From Rhizobium phaseoli (GTDB lineage Bacteria; Pseudomonadota; Alphaproteobacteria; Rhizobiales; Rhizobiaceae): a stretch of DNA of 64,000 bases. This document shows positions 52,528 through 60,923 of this stretch, in pieces. The first letter of the stretch is position 1. Every line of letters starts with the position of its first letter. The notes beneath the pieces were generated by a model. The model ran no database searches. It saw only the letters and a list, made by a program, of their open reading frames with translations, and was not told where the DNA came from. Location: positions 124,001-188,000 of the forward strand of contig NZ_ML133568.1 in assembly GCF_003985125.1 (NCBI RefSeq), written 5' to 3'. Position numbers and translations under genes: made by a program.

Positions 52528-52881
52528 ATGCCATATAAAGTGAGTATTTACTTTGCTAAAGACTACGCATCGATCACAGTGAAAGACTGGCTTAGCGATA
52601 GCATCTGCATGGATATTCTGACGGATACAGAACTAAAATACGTCGCAGTAAAAAAGTCGGCCACTTTCCAAGTGTTGATCGGACAGAAAAACAACGTAGG
52701 TGAGGTGATAATCGATGAAGCGGCGGCAGGTGCCACTTCTATACCTACCAGCTACAAAATTCCAGCTGAGCTCGATGCGACCGGAACAATCACCTTCCCT
52801 AAGCCAGCCGCCGTATCGCAAAGCGATATCGGCAAGCTTACCGAAGAGATCGAGGCCATAAAACAGCGGATTGGTCCATAG
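52528..52881 (+). CDS. hypothetical protein, 117 residues
   Basis: Not recognised. GGGGAG lies 7 bp before ATG 52528. The first 85 residues look like a beta-rich domain (VSIYFAKDYASITVKDWL, FQVLIGQKNNVGEVIIDEAA) and the last 25 form an amphipathic helix (SDIGKLTEEIEAIKQRI). Composition is AT-rich like its upstream neighbour. It is the last gene of the YcaO-TfuA run, convergent with the GGDEF gene 28 bp away. Confidence 0.68.
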   Translation: MPYKVSIYFAKDYASITVKDWLSDSICMDILTDTELKYVAVKKSATFQVLIGQKNNVGEVIIDEAAAGATSIPTSYKIPAELDATGTITFPKPAAVSQSDIGKLTEEIEAIKQRIGP

Positions 52882-52909
52882 CAATTCTACGCGGCCTTGT
52901 ATCCCTAGA

Positions 52910-53806
52910 CTACGCCGCGCGTACCCTGTCGCGGCCGCTCATCTTGGCGTCATAGAGCGCCTGGTCGGCGCGCCGGTAAAGCTCCGAGGCGCTGTCGGAC
53001 GGCAGACTGGCGGCGATGCCGGCGGAGCAGGTGTAGCTGAAGTCGGGCGAGTCGGCGAGCGGCCGGGAAAAGCGGATCACCGTCAGCATGCGCTCGACCA
53101 TGGCTAGGGCGTCTTCCGGGCTCGTCGACGGCATGACGAGCAGGAATTCCTCGCCGCCGACCCGGCCGAAACAATCGTTGCGGCGCACATTCTGATGAAT
53201 GCGATGGGCGAAATCACGCAGCACCAGATCGCCGGCGTGGTGGCCGAACCGATCGTTGATCTGCTTGAACTTGTCGATGTCGAAGACGGCAAGGCAGCCG
53301 CTGCCGCCAGTCCGGGCGGCGGCCAGCATGTCGTCGACGCGGGCCATGACGAAGCGGCGGTTGGCGACGCCAGTGAGTTCGTCTGTATAGGACGCCTTGA
53401 TCGCCTGATCGCGATCCTGGCGGACCGTTCTGCCCTGCGCTCTCAACCGGGTGATGTCGCTGGCAATGCACAACATCCAACCATTCTGCTGCACCGCCTC
53501 GGTCATCCACAGCCAGCGGCCGTCGCACAGATCGGTCTCGAAGGCGCGATAGCCGATCTTGCCGCGACGCGACTGGGTCGAGCGCAGCCACGCCTCGAAA
53601 TCATCGGTCCGCAGGACGGTGCCGCGGCCGAGCTCGAAATTGCGCCGCATGAGATCCGGCCAGAGCGGCGTCTCATCGGGCTCGATGAAATAGGCCGAAC
53701 GAAAGGCGCTGTTGGCATATTGCAGCCGGTCATCCCCATCATAAACCGCAATCAGCGTTTCGGTCTGTGCAGAAAGATTGAGAAGCTGTTCGACGTGTGC
53801 GTCCAT
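52910..53806 (-). CDS. PAS-GGDEF diguanylate cyclase
   Basis: A protein of about 298 residues. The N-terminal half is a PAS-like sensor (ETLIAVYDGDDRLQYANSAF, WLWMTEAVQQNGWMLCIASD). The GGDEF domain has the active-site motif GGEEF in FGRVGGEEFLLV, the segment DIDKFKQINDRFGHHAGD and an RxxD inhibitory site (RRND) five residues before GGEEF. It should make cyclic di-GMP with product inhibition. ATG 53806 (AGGG upstream) is preferred; ATG 53839 is an in-frame alternative with AGGA 10 bp before it. No membrane helix is seen. Confidence 0.9.
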   Translation of the reverse strand: MDAHVEQLLNLSAQTETLIAVYDGDDRLQYANSAFRSAYFIEPDETPLWPDLMRRNFELGRGTVLRTDDFEAWLRSTQSRRGKIGYRAFETDLCDGRWLWMTEAVQQNGWMLCIASDITRLRAQGRTVRQDRDQAIKASYTDELTGVANRRFVMARVDDMLAAARTGGSGCLAVFDIDKFKQINDRFGHHAGDLVLRDFAHRIHQNVRRNDCFGRVGGEEFLLVMPSTSPEDALAMVERMLTVIRFSRPLADSPDFSYTCSAGIAASLPSDSASELYRRADQALYDAKMSGRDRVRAA

Positions 53807-53947
53807 CCCGTACCCTGTCTGGTTGTCCTGGCATGACATGGCGCAGAAATCCTATGAGGAAAGGGCCGGCTGCGGCAAGCAAAGGCGCCTCCCGTGATTA
53901 CGGAAACGTCAACAAACACCGCGCCGCCGCCGGCTTCACCTCAACCA

Positions 53948-54772
53948 CTAACGGTTAAGCTCGTCGAAAAAAGCAACGATTGGCTCACAATCAGCGCTAA
54001 GAGCGAGTCCGTTTATCGCACGCTCGGAAACGGGGACGAAGCTCTGGGCGAAGTAGGACCAGTTGTAGAACTGGTCCCAACCACCCTTCCTGACCACGAG
54101 CACTGCATGAAACGCGAACTGGTAGTTGGTGGAACCACCGCCGTTCGTAAACGGTGTGTGCATCCTCAAACCCGCCAAGTCAGCCCACCGGCTTACTGCC
54201 TTGTACCGCCCGAGATAATCCTTGGGCACCTGCACGCAATAGGGATGTGAACCGGCGACCGCGAGTGCACGCCACTCCACAATCGTGATGTTGAGGGCAG
54301 ACCAAAGAAATAGGCCTGCAATAGGTCCAGCAACTGACGACACCACCACCATGTGAAGCAGTTTGACCGCCCTCGGGCTATCGATCCTGCCTAGCGCGAG
54401 CGCAAGGATCGGCAGATCGACTAGGCCAGCCAGCAATACAAACAACCAGATGGCGGGACTAAACTGATCCGTCACCCATACCATTGGAGCAACAACCAGA
54501 CTCATCCCGAAGTGCACAGCGACGGCTCGCCTCATTAAGCGAGAAGCCGGTTGATCCAGAATAAGTGCACCGGCCGAAATGGCAAAAGCCATAAGCGGAC
54601 CCGAAAACCACAACAGACATATAAGGACAGCCGTGAGGTCCCAACTGTAGTAGGCGGTCGGGTGGACTGACCATAGAAAAATCCCTGCCATCAAGGAGCA
54701 CCAGCCGCAGAGCAGGATTAGGTGGAATACCGGCAATGGTCTCGAAGGTGTCGACACGGAGGAAGCGGTCAT
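53948..54772 (-). CDS. hypothetical multi-helix membrane protein
   Basis: A 274-residue protein not recognised by family. The first 165 residues hold about five hydrophobic helices (e.g. LILLCGWCSLMAGIFLW, AIWLFVLLAGLVDLPILALA, VVVSSVAGPIAGLFLWSAL). The last ~110 residues are soluble and contain HPYCVQVPKDYLGRYK and WDQFYNWSYFAQSF, probably on one side of the membrane. It stands alone between the GGDEF gene and an antitoxin fragment. Composition is less GC-rich than the surroundings. Confidence 0.72.
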   Translation of the reverse strand: MTASSVSTPSRPLPVFHLILLCGWCSLMAGIFLWSVHPTAYYSWDLTAVLICLLWFSGPLMAFAISAGALILDQPASRLMRRAVAVHFGMSLVVAPMVWVTDQFSPAIWLFVLLAGLVDLPILALALGRIDSPRAVKLLHMVVVSSVAGPIAGLFLWSALNITIVEWRALAVAGSHPYCVQVPKDYLGRYKAVSRWADLAGLRMHTPFTNGGGSTNYQFAFHAVLVVRKGGWDQFYNWSYFAQSFVPVSERAINGLALSADCEPIVAFFDELNR

Positions 54773-54843
54773 GTTTCTTTGACCAGATTTTTCATTAGCG
54801 ATTTCGAACGTCAGAAGGGACGTCGCGGTGCTGGCGGCGGATT

Positions 54844-55026
54844 TCAGCCCGGCGGTGTAGGCTCACCCCACGGCGCTTTGGTCGACATGGTCCGTTTCAG
54901 GCGGTCATTGGGCTGTGCTGGCACGTCGAGGCGGGCAAGGTATTCGGCATAGATCTCGGGGCTGACCTTGAATATGGTTCGCTCGAGCAGCACTTCCGGA
55001 CTTTTGTTCCTGGGCGAGGAGGGCAT
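54844..55026 (-). CDS. truncated DUF1778-type antitoxin, toxin-binding part only
   Basis: About 60 residues: the segment VLLERTIFKVSPEIYAEYLA followed by RLDVPAQPNDRLKRTMSTKAPW matches the C-terminal half of DUF1778 (TacA-like) antitoxins. The N-terminal ribbon-helix-helix that should precede it is missing, and no GNAT toxin gene is next to it. The frame extends upstream to 55071 (MSIVTLCVCFRQ...), which does not look like antitoxin sequence. It is either a remnant of a toxin-antitoxin pair or a stand-alone anti-addiction peptide. Confidence 0.6.
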   Translation of the reverse strand: MPSSPRNKSPEVLLERTIFKVSPEIYAEYLARLDVPAQPNDRLKRTMSTKAPWGEPTPPG

Positions 55027-55055
55027 GGGAAACTCTTGTCTGAAGCAGACACATA

Positions 55056-55105
55056 GCGTAACGATGCTCACCTCTACAAGCGCTGTAGAGATGGCGTCGT
55101 TACGC
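55056..55105. repeat. 50-bp imperfect palindrome
   Basis: Outer arms GCGTAACGATGC (55056-55067) and GCGTCGTTACGC (55094-55105) match at 11 of 12 positions. Inner arms CTCTACA (55072-55078) and TGTAGAG (55084-55090) are perfect around AGCGC. The whole could fold as one long bulged hairpin. It lies just upstream of the antitoxin fragment and about 35 bp past the end of the Prc protease gene. No T-run marks it as a terminator. Confidence 0.6.
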
Positions 55106-55139
55106 GGTTGGTCTGCTATTTCCTGCCCAGTCGCTATGC

Positions 55140-57257
55140 CTATTTCCCGTCAGGCTTTCCCGTTTGTGTCGTCGCTGCCTTGACGCCGCCCTGCTGCAAA
55201 TCCGCCTGGTCGGCAACGATGGCGGCCGCCTCGTCGAGCAGGACGTCCTTGGCCTTCTTGCGGGCGTTTTCCATGGCGATATCGGCGCTCAGGCTGCGCT
55301 CGTCCGACTGCAGGCCGTCATCCCCGGTCGGATCCTCGCCGTCGCTCGCCTCGGCCCGGTCCTTGAACCGCTTCTCGCGGGCCGCCGCTTCCTTGCGGCG
55401 TTCGGCTTCATTCAGCGACACGACGCCTTTTTCGCGCTGCGCCTTCAGCTCGGCAATGTCTTCGATCAGACGCTGGAAATCCGGATCGCTCTTGACCCGC
55501 GCGTCATGACGGCTTTGCAGGGCCGGCAGCAAGGCCGTGACGTCGCCTTCCGGCGTATATTTCGCCGGCTTGATCTCTGCCCAAGGCAGGGCATTGTCAT
55601 AACTCGTCTCGCCGAAGCTCGTCGGGTCGGACAAGCCTGGCAGGCTGATATCCGGGGTGACGCCGCGCAGCTGCGTCGTACCGCCATTGACCCGGAAGAA
55701 CTGCGAAATCGTCACCTTCAGCTCGCCGAGCTCCGGTTTGCTGTTGTGAACCACCTCATCGAGATCGACGACCGTCTGCACCGTGCCCTTGCCGAAGCTG
55801 CCTTCGCCGATGATGGCGCCGCGCCCGTAATCCTGGATCGCCGCGGCAAAAATCTCCGATGCCGAGGCCGAACCGCGATTGATCAAGACGCCCATCGGGC
55901 CGGTCCAGGCGGGCGCTGCAAGATCGGCGCTCTTCACCGCGATCTTGCCGTTGCTCGCGCGCTGCTGAACGACCGGCCCCTTGCCGATGAAGAGGCCGGT
56001 GAGATCGATCGCCTCGTCGAGCGAGCCGCCGCCATTGTTGCGCAGATCGATGAGAACGCCGTCGACATTCTCCTGGCTCAGTTCATCGAGCAGCTTGGCA
56101 ACGTCGCGGCTGGCGCTCTTGTAATCCTTATCGCCCTTGTTCTTGGCTTCGAAATCCTCATAGAAAACCGGCAGGGTGATGATACCGATCTTGCGGGTGG
56201 CGTCGCCCGCCTTGACCGAGAGTACCGTCTTCTTGGCCGCCTGCTTGTCGAGGCTGATCTTGTCGCGCACCAGGCTGACGACGCGATGCGTGGCATCGGC
56301 GCCGGCATCGGCCGGCAGTATATCCAGGCGCACGACGGAGCCCTTCTTGCCGCGGATCATCTGCACGACTTCATCGAGGCGCGTGCCCACCACTTCCTTG
56401 ATCGGCCCGTCCTTGCCCTGGCCGACGCCGGTGATGCGGTCGCCGACGGCAAGCTTGCCGGAGAGCTGCGCCGGCCCGCCGGGCACGAGCTCACGGATCG
56501 TCGTGTAATCGTCGCGCTCCTGCAGCACCGCGCCGATGCCGAACAGCGACAGCTTCATCGAGACATTGAAATCGGCCGAAGCGGCCGCGCCGAAATAATC
56601 CGTGTGCGGATCGACCGCGTTCGAATAGGCATCCATGAACGACTGAAAGACATCGTCGCTCTTGAACTTGTAAGCGCGCTCGAGCGTGTTTTCATAACGC
56701 TTGTCGAGCGTTTCGCGAATGGCCGCATCGGTCTTGCCGCCGAGCTTCAGCCGCAGCCAGTCGCTCTTGACGCGCTTGCGCCAAAGCTCGTTGCTCTCGG
56801 CTTCCGACTGCGGCCAGGGCGCTTTTTCGCGCAGCACCGCATAATCTTCCTTCACGCTGAAATCGAAACCCTGCTTGAGCAGGCTGCGCGCATAGCTCAT
56901 GCGGTCGGCAACGCGCTGTTCATAAGCATTGAAGATCGCAAACGGGATCTTCAGATCCTTCCGCTCGATCGCGTCGTCGATCGCGCTGCGGTCCGCCATG
57001 AACTTGTCGATATCGGCCTGCAGGAAAAGCATGCGATCCGGATCCAGCGACTTGATGAACCCGTCCATCACCCGCGCCGACAAGGCATCATCGAGCGCCA
57101 CCGGCTTGTAGCTGTAGCGCGACAGAAACTGCGCGCTCAACAAAGCCGCATCCGCCTGCCGGTCCAGCGGCTTCAAGACAGGCGGCGGTGCAACTTCAGC
57201 ATATGCGGACGGCGCAATTGCAAGAAATGCACCAAGAAAAACGTAGGCTATGCGCAT
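55140..57257 (-). CDS. prc: Prc/Tsp-type carboxy-terminal processing peptidase (S41)
   Basis: Periplasmic serine protease of 705 residues that degrades or trims proteins from the C-terminus. Signal peptide MRIAYVFLGAFLAIAPSAYA. A long N-terminal helical region precedes the PDZ domain (about 240-330, SLFGIGAVLQERDDYTTIRE), then the S41 catalytic part with serine in NRGSASASEIFA and lysine in GEGSFGKGTVQ. The C-terminal tail (about 600-705) is charged. The total length fits Prc/Tsp rather than the shorter CtpA. ATG 57257 gives the signal peptide start; an in-frame ATG lies 5 codons upstream. Confidence 0.92.
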   Translation of the reverse strand: MRIAYVFLGAFLAIAPSAYAEVAPPPVLKPLDRQADAALLSAQFLSRYSYKPVALDDALSARVMDGFIKSLDPDRMLFLQADIDKFMADRSAIDDAIERKDLKIPFAIFNAYEQRVADRMSYARSLLKQGFDFSVKEDYAVLREKAPWPQSEAESNELWRKRVKSDWLRLKLGGKTDAAIRETLDKRYENTLERAYKFKSDDVFQSFMDAYSNAVDPHTDYFGAAASADFNVSMKLSLFGIGAVLQERDDYTTIRELVPGGPAQLSGKLAVGDRITGVGQGKDGPIKEVVGTRLDEVVQMIRGKKGSVVRLDILPADAGADATHRVVSLVRDKISLDKQAAKKTVLSVKAGDATRKIGIITLPVFYEDFEAKNKGDKDYKSASRDVAKLLDELSQENVDGVLIDLRNNGGGSLDEAIDLTGLFIGKGPVVQQRASNGKIAVKSADLAAPAWTGPMGVLINRGSASASEIFAAAIQDYGRGAIIGEGSFGKGTVQTVVDLDEVVHNSKPELGELKVTISQFFRVNGGTTQLRGVTPDISLPGLSDPTSFGETSYDNALPWAEIKPAKYTPEGDVTALLPALQSRHDARVKSDPDFQRLIEDIAELKAQREKGVVSLNEAERRKEAAAREKRFKDRAEASDGEDPTGDDGLQSDERSLSADIAMENARKKAKDVLLDEAAAIVADQADLQQGGVKAATTQTGKPDGK

Positions 57258-57590
57258 GCAGCGTGGATCCAATTCTTATGCGTGCTTTGTCGATGGGCGA
57301 TTTAGGTGGCGCAATTATGGTTCTTTGGCAAGCAGGTGGCAATGAATGGTTTCGGAAGCCGCGAAACTGTTCGGAATGATGGACGGCGGCAATGCAGCAT
57401 ATTGGAACCGATTGCCGTGTGTTCCGGGCGGCCCGAAGCATTCGTTCTCGCCCGCTCTATGCAATTCTGGATGAATGATCGCAAAGCGCGGTTGATTGGG
57501 CCAAGCCGCGGACGTCTCAGACGTGAATGCCGAGCGTAGATTTCATCACCAAATGGTGCTATTTTCAACACCAGAATCGGGAGCCCGACC
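57258..57590. promoter_or_regulatory. 333-bp gap with a VapB-type operator
   Basis: The gap lies between divergent prc and vapB. CACCAAATGGTG (57547-57558) has 5-bp inverted arms and is followed by a possible -10, TATTTT (57560-57565), and another CACC at 57569-57572. This is the expected place for VapBC autorepression. No gene was accepted in the rest; an open frame at 57306-57539 lacks a convincing start site or family features. Confidence 0.45.
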
Positions 57591-57791
57591 ATGCGATCAA
57601 CCATCAATCTCGACGACACCCTCCTGGAAAGGGCCAGGTCCCTAACCGGCACGAAAGAAACCGCCAGTCTGGTCCGCCAGGCGTTGGAGACGCTTGTTCG
57701 TGTGGAGTCGGGAAAACGCCTCATCGCGCTGGGCGGAACTATGCCGGATGCGGAGGCAGCCCCACGCCGCCGGAGCGCAGCCGCCAAGTGA
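57591..57791 (+). CDS. vapB: VapB-type antitoxin
   Basis: A 66-residue ribbon-helix-helix antitoxin: STINLDDTLLERARSLTG, then TASLVRQALETLVRVESGKR, and a toxin-binding tail. It should neutralise VapC and repress its own promoter. ATG 57591 has GGGAG upstream. Its stop overlaps the VapC start by 4 bp. Confidence 0.88.
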   Translation: MRSTINLDDTLLERARSLTGTKETASLVRQALETLVRVESGKRLIALGGTMPDAEAAPRRRSAAAK

Positions 57792-58171
57792 TACTTGCCG
57801 ACACTTCCATCTGGATCGATCATTTCCGGCATGCCGATTCAGAGCTGCGCAGGATTATCGAAGACGATGGTCTCTTATGCCACCCAGCCGTGATCGGAGA
57901 GCTCGCACTTGGCAGCCTTCGGGATCGCAGTAACGTGATAGCTTTCCTGGCGGCCCAGCGCCAAGCGTTCGTCGCGACGCACGACGAAGTCATGATGATG
58001 ATCGATCGCCACGCCATTTTCAGCATGGGCATCGGCTACACCGATGCCCATTTGATGGCTTCAGTTCTACTCGATCGGCGAGCGGCCTTATGGACGAGAG
58101 ACAAGCGTCTGCGGGCAGCGGCCGAAAAGGCGGGGGCTTCCCTTCACACGCCCGACAATGCGCGAAGCTAA
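57788..58171 (+). CDS. vapC: VapC-type PIN-domain ribonuclease toxin
   Basis: A 127-residue PIN nuclease. The first acidic residue is in ILADTSIWIDHFRH, then HPAVIGELALG, GYTDAHLMAS and LWTRDKRL supply the remaining acidic metal ligands. VapC toxins cut tRNA or rRNA. The start is GTG 57788, overlapping the vapB stop (GTGA). The pair looks intact. Confidence 0.9.
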   Translation: MILADTSIWIDHFRHADSELRRIIEDDGLLCHPAVIGELALGSLRDRSNVIAFLAAQRQAFVATHDEVMMMIDRHAIFSMGIGYTDAHLMASVLLDRRAALWTRDKRLRAAAEKAGASLHTPDNARS

Positions 58172-58250
58172 ATGCTGTATCAAAGCGATGGCCGCGTAAG
58201 GGCGGGCGTGAGCCCGGCTCTTTGAACGAGCATGAAGTGGCGCGAGCGTT

Positions 58251-60212
58251 TCAGTGTGCGGTGCCCGATTTCTCCCTTGCCTTCACAATGGCGTCCGCTT
58301 CCTTGCCGTATAGCTCCTCGAAGTGATCGAAGGTCTTGGAAAAATAACCAATGCCCTGCGTCGCCGAGCGCAGCGACCGCGCCAGATCTTCAAGTGCGCC
58401 GCCCGGAACGAGCGCCCGGAAGATGTCCCATCCCTTGGCGGCTTCATCACGGTCGAAGCCGAGAACCTGGCCGTTGAGAGCGGCGACGATCTGGACAAGG
58501 CTGCCGGAATAGGCCGACGGGATGTGGAACTCCGTGCGGAATATCGGCTGCATCAAGACGGTCGATCCTTCGGAAAACGCCTGTCGCACCCCCATTTTCG
58601 ACGCAGTCCGGAAGGCGTGTTCCGAACTGTCGACAGTATGGTGCTGACCATCCAGCAGCGTTACGCCGACATCGATGACTTCGAAGCCCAGCGGGCCTTT
58701 CTCCATCGCTTCGCGCGCACCCGCTTCGACGGCGGGGAAGTAATTGCGCGGAACGGCGCCGCCCTTGACAGTTTCGCCGAAGGTAAAGCCCTGGCCGCGC
58801 TCGTTGGGATGAATGCTCAACTTCACATCCGCGAATTGCCCGGCACCGCCGGTCTGTTTGCGATGGCGGTAATGAACCTCCGATGGTTTGGCGATCGTCT
58901 CGCGGTAGGTTGGGCTGGGCGTTCGGTCGGTCACGGAGATGTGAAAGACTTCCGCCAGCGTTCGGCAGAGATCACGCAGATGCACCGGCCCCTGGGCGCG
59001 GACGAGCTGAGCGCCCGTGCCTTCCTCCTGCAAGACTTTCAGGCCGCGATCCGTCTCGGACAGTTTCGCCAGTGTTTCGGAAAGTTTGTTTTCATCACGC
59101 TCGCTGGCCGGAACCAGGATCCTTTCAAGCATCGGCGTCGGTGGTTCCGTCCACTCGGGCGGGGCGACAACCGCGCCGGAGGTCAACAGCGAAGGGACGG
59201 GCAGGTGGTCGGACTTGACCGTCGCGAAGACATCCCCCGGTGCCGGCAGAACCGGCGAATTGGACCGCCCGTTTGCGAGACTTTGGACGGCGCCGAGACT
59301 GGAGCCGCCGAGTGATGCGCCTTGCCGCAGTCCCTCGCCAAGGGCGCGCACGAGCACCGTCTTGCCGACATTCTGGCGATGATAGGCATGGAAGCTCACG
59401 GCCGCCAGCTTGCCTTCATCGACGGTGCCCGCCTGCGCGAGACGCTGCCTGAGAATCCCGACCGGCGGCGCCTCGTGGCGCAGCGCCTTCATCAGCCTCA
59501 TCATGCCGTTGCCGTGACTTGCAGCACCGATCAGGACCGGGATAATTCTGTTTTCCCTGAGAACCCGCGAGGAAATGGCATAGAGCGCGTCGCTGGATGG
59601 CTCGCGGTCCTCGATCAGTTCCTCGAGAAGCCAGTCATCGAATTCGGACAGGTGTTCCAGGAGCTCGGTGCGCGCTTCGTGCTCGCGTTCGGCAGTGCTT
59701 TCGGGAATTGCGATCAGCGCCGAAGGCTGGCCTTCCCGGTAGCGCCACGCCCGTTCCGAAATCAGATCGCAACTGCCGATGATCCTGTCCCCCTCGCGGA
59801 TCGGGATCTGGCGAAGCAAAAGGGTGTGGCTGGCGTAGTCTTGAAGCGCGGCGATCACGTCCCTCAACCGCCCTCGCGGTTCGTCCATCCGGTTGACGAA
59901 GAGGATGCAAGGCGTCCCCGAGGCTTCGATGATCCTGAGATAGGGCGCGGCGAGCACAGCCTCCTCGGGGGCCGGTGAAACGCACAATATGCAGGCGTCG
60001 CTGGCAAGAAGCGCGTGCTGCGCATGCGCCAACGCTTCGTTGGGCCCTGGCGCATCCAGGGCACACCACGCCTCGTTTCCGAAGGTGAATTCTGTGAGGT
60101 TCAATCCATAAGGGGAGCTGGATTTTCTCGGCGTCCCCTCCAGCGAGCCGAGCTTTTCCACGACTGTCGATTTTCCGGTCTGCGAGGGTCCAAGCACGGT
60201 AAAGCAACGCAT
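58251..60212 (-). CDS. divergent elongation factor G-like translational GTPase
   Basis: A 653-residue EF-G paralogue. The P-loop is GPSQTGKST instead of the usual AHxDxGKT, G3 is DAPGP and G4 is NRMD instead of NKxD. Domain II to V features follow, with the domain IV segment YRHRKQTGGAGQFADVKLSI and the domain V segment SAYSGSLVQIVAALNGQV. It matches the EF-G-like subgroup found beside normal FusA in many bacteria, whose role is unclear. ATG 60212 is chosen for GGAGGA 6 bp upstream. It is convergent with vapBC. Confidence 0.87.
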   Translation of the reverse strand: MRCFTVLGPSQTGKSTVVEKLGSLEGTPRKSSSPYGLNLTEFTFGNEAWCALDAPGPNEALAHAQHALLASDACILCVSPAPEEAVLAAPYLRIIEASGTPCILFVNRMDEPRGRLRDVIAALQDYASHTLLLRQIPIREGDRIIGSCDLISERAWRYREGQPSALIAIPESTAEREHEARTELLEHLSEFDDWLLEELIEDREPSSDALYAISSRVLRENRIIPVLIGAASHGNGMMRLMKALRHEAPPVGILRQRLAQAGTVDEGKLAAVSFHAYHRQNVGKTVLVRALGEGLRQGASLGGSSLGAVQSLANGRSNSPVLPAPGDVFATVKSDHLPVPSLLTSGAVVAPPEWTEPPTPMLERILVPASERDENKLSETLAKLSETDRGLKVLQEEGTGAQLVRAQGPVHLRDLCRTLAEVFHISVTDRTPSPTYRETIAKPSEVHYRHRKQTGGAGQFADVKLSIHPNERGQGFTFGETVKGGAVPRNYFPAVEAGAREAMEKGPLGFEVIDVGVTLLDGQHHTVDSSEHAFRTASKMGVRQAFSEGSTVLMQPIFRTEFHIPSAYSGSLVQIVAALNGQVLGFDRDEAAKGWDIFRALVPGGALEDLARSLRSATQGIGYFSKTFDHFEELYGKEADAIVKAREKSGTAH

Positions 60213-60407
60213 CGGCATTCCTCCAACTGCCATAAACACACTTTTCAGCCATCATAGGATGCCCTGAACCGCTGCAAGGCGCCAGAGGTGTTCGGTTTCA
60301 CGACGTTTTAGTTTCTCCGCGTGACCGTGGCTCCCCAAAAGTTTGGGTTGACCGCTCTCGATGACGAAGCAACACTTGTCCCCAGCAGCAAGGCAGGAGG
60401 AAACACG

Positions 60408-60707
60408 ATGGATGACCCAGATCGCTGGCGCCAGATGGCAAGTGCACCGAGAGACGGCAGCCGGATCCTGGTGACGATCAGGGCGTCCGAACAGGGGCCG
60501 GCGGAAGTTGATCTCGCCTATTGGTCGCATGGCGATCAATTCGCGGGAGAAGGCTGGCGCGCCTCGGATTCCTCGCCCGGGCACATCATCGAATATGCCG
60601 AGCCGGAATTGAAGTGTTGGATGCCGATGCCCTCAGCCAATCGCACCTCGATGCCGTCGCCCTGGGAAGGCGATGACGACGAGCAGCTTGACGGGTCCGG
60701 GATTTAA
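60408..60707 (+). CDS. hypothetical protein, 99 residues
   Basis: Small acidic protein. ATG 60408 has AGGAGG 7 bp upstream. The sequence begins MDDPDRWRQMASAPRDGSRI and contains LAYWSHGDQFAGEGWRAS and a WMPMP segment, a pattern common in small phage- or plasmid-type proteins of unknown role. No membrane helix or signal peptide. The 216 bp that follow, up to the next gene, hold nothing I can support. Confidence 0.7.
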   Translation: MDDPDRWRQMASAPRDGSRILVTIRASEQGPAEVDLAYWSHGDQFAGEGWRASDSSPGHIIEYAEPELKCWMPMPSANRTSMPSPWEGDDDEQLDGSGI

Positions 60708-60923
60708 GGGCTCGCGACCCAATCGTTGCTGCCTAGCGCCGACGACGCCTGCTCGAACATTGTCGCAACATGCGGTCGAAATCCTTGACAGAGGTTGTGC
60801 CCACGTCCGCATCAACGTCACGTTACAAATGGACGACGTTTGTGTCGCACGCTGCCTCCACTCACTTCAACAAGCCCCCGTTTCCTGGCGCCCGACAACT
60901 TAGGCACGGCGGATGGACGGAGG

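Noticed and set aside
45709..52900. Search for a RiPP precursor peptide near YcaO-TfuA
   Set aside because: I saw no short frame with a good ribosome-binding site and a Cys/Ser/Thr-rich or repeated core. Reading by eye cannot rule one out, so no precursor is called.
53894..54250. 118-codon plus-strand frame
   Set aside because: Mostly antisense to the membrane protein gene at 53948-54772 and without a supporting start site.
55164..57305. Plus-strand frame of about 713 codons opposite prc
   Set aside because: The opposite strand encodes a complete Prc protease with signal peptide, PDZ and catalytic residues. The plus-strand frame has none.
57306..57539. 77-codon frame between prc and vapB
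   Set aside because: No ribosome-binding site, no recognisable domain and atypical composition for a gene; left as non-coding.
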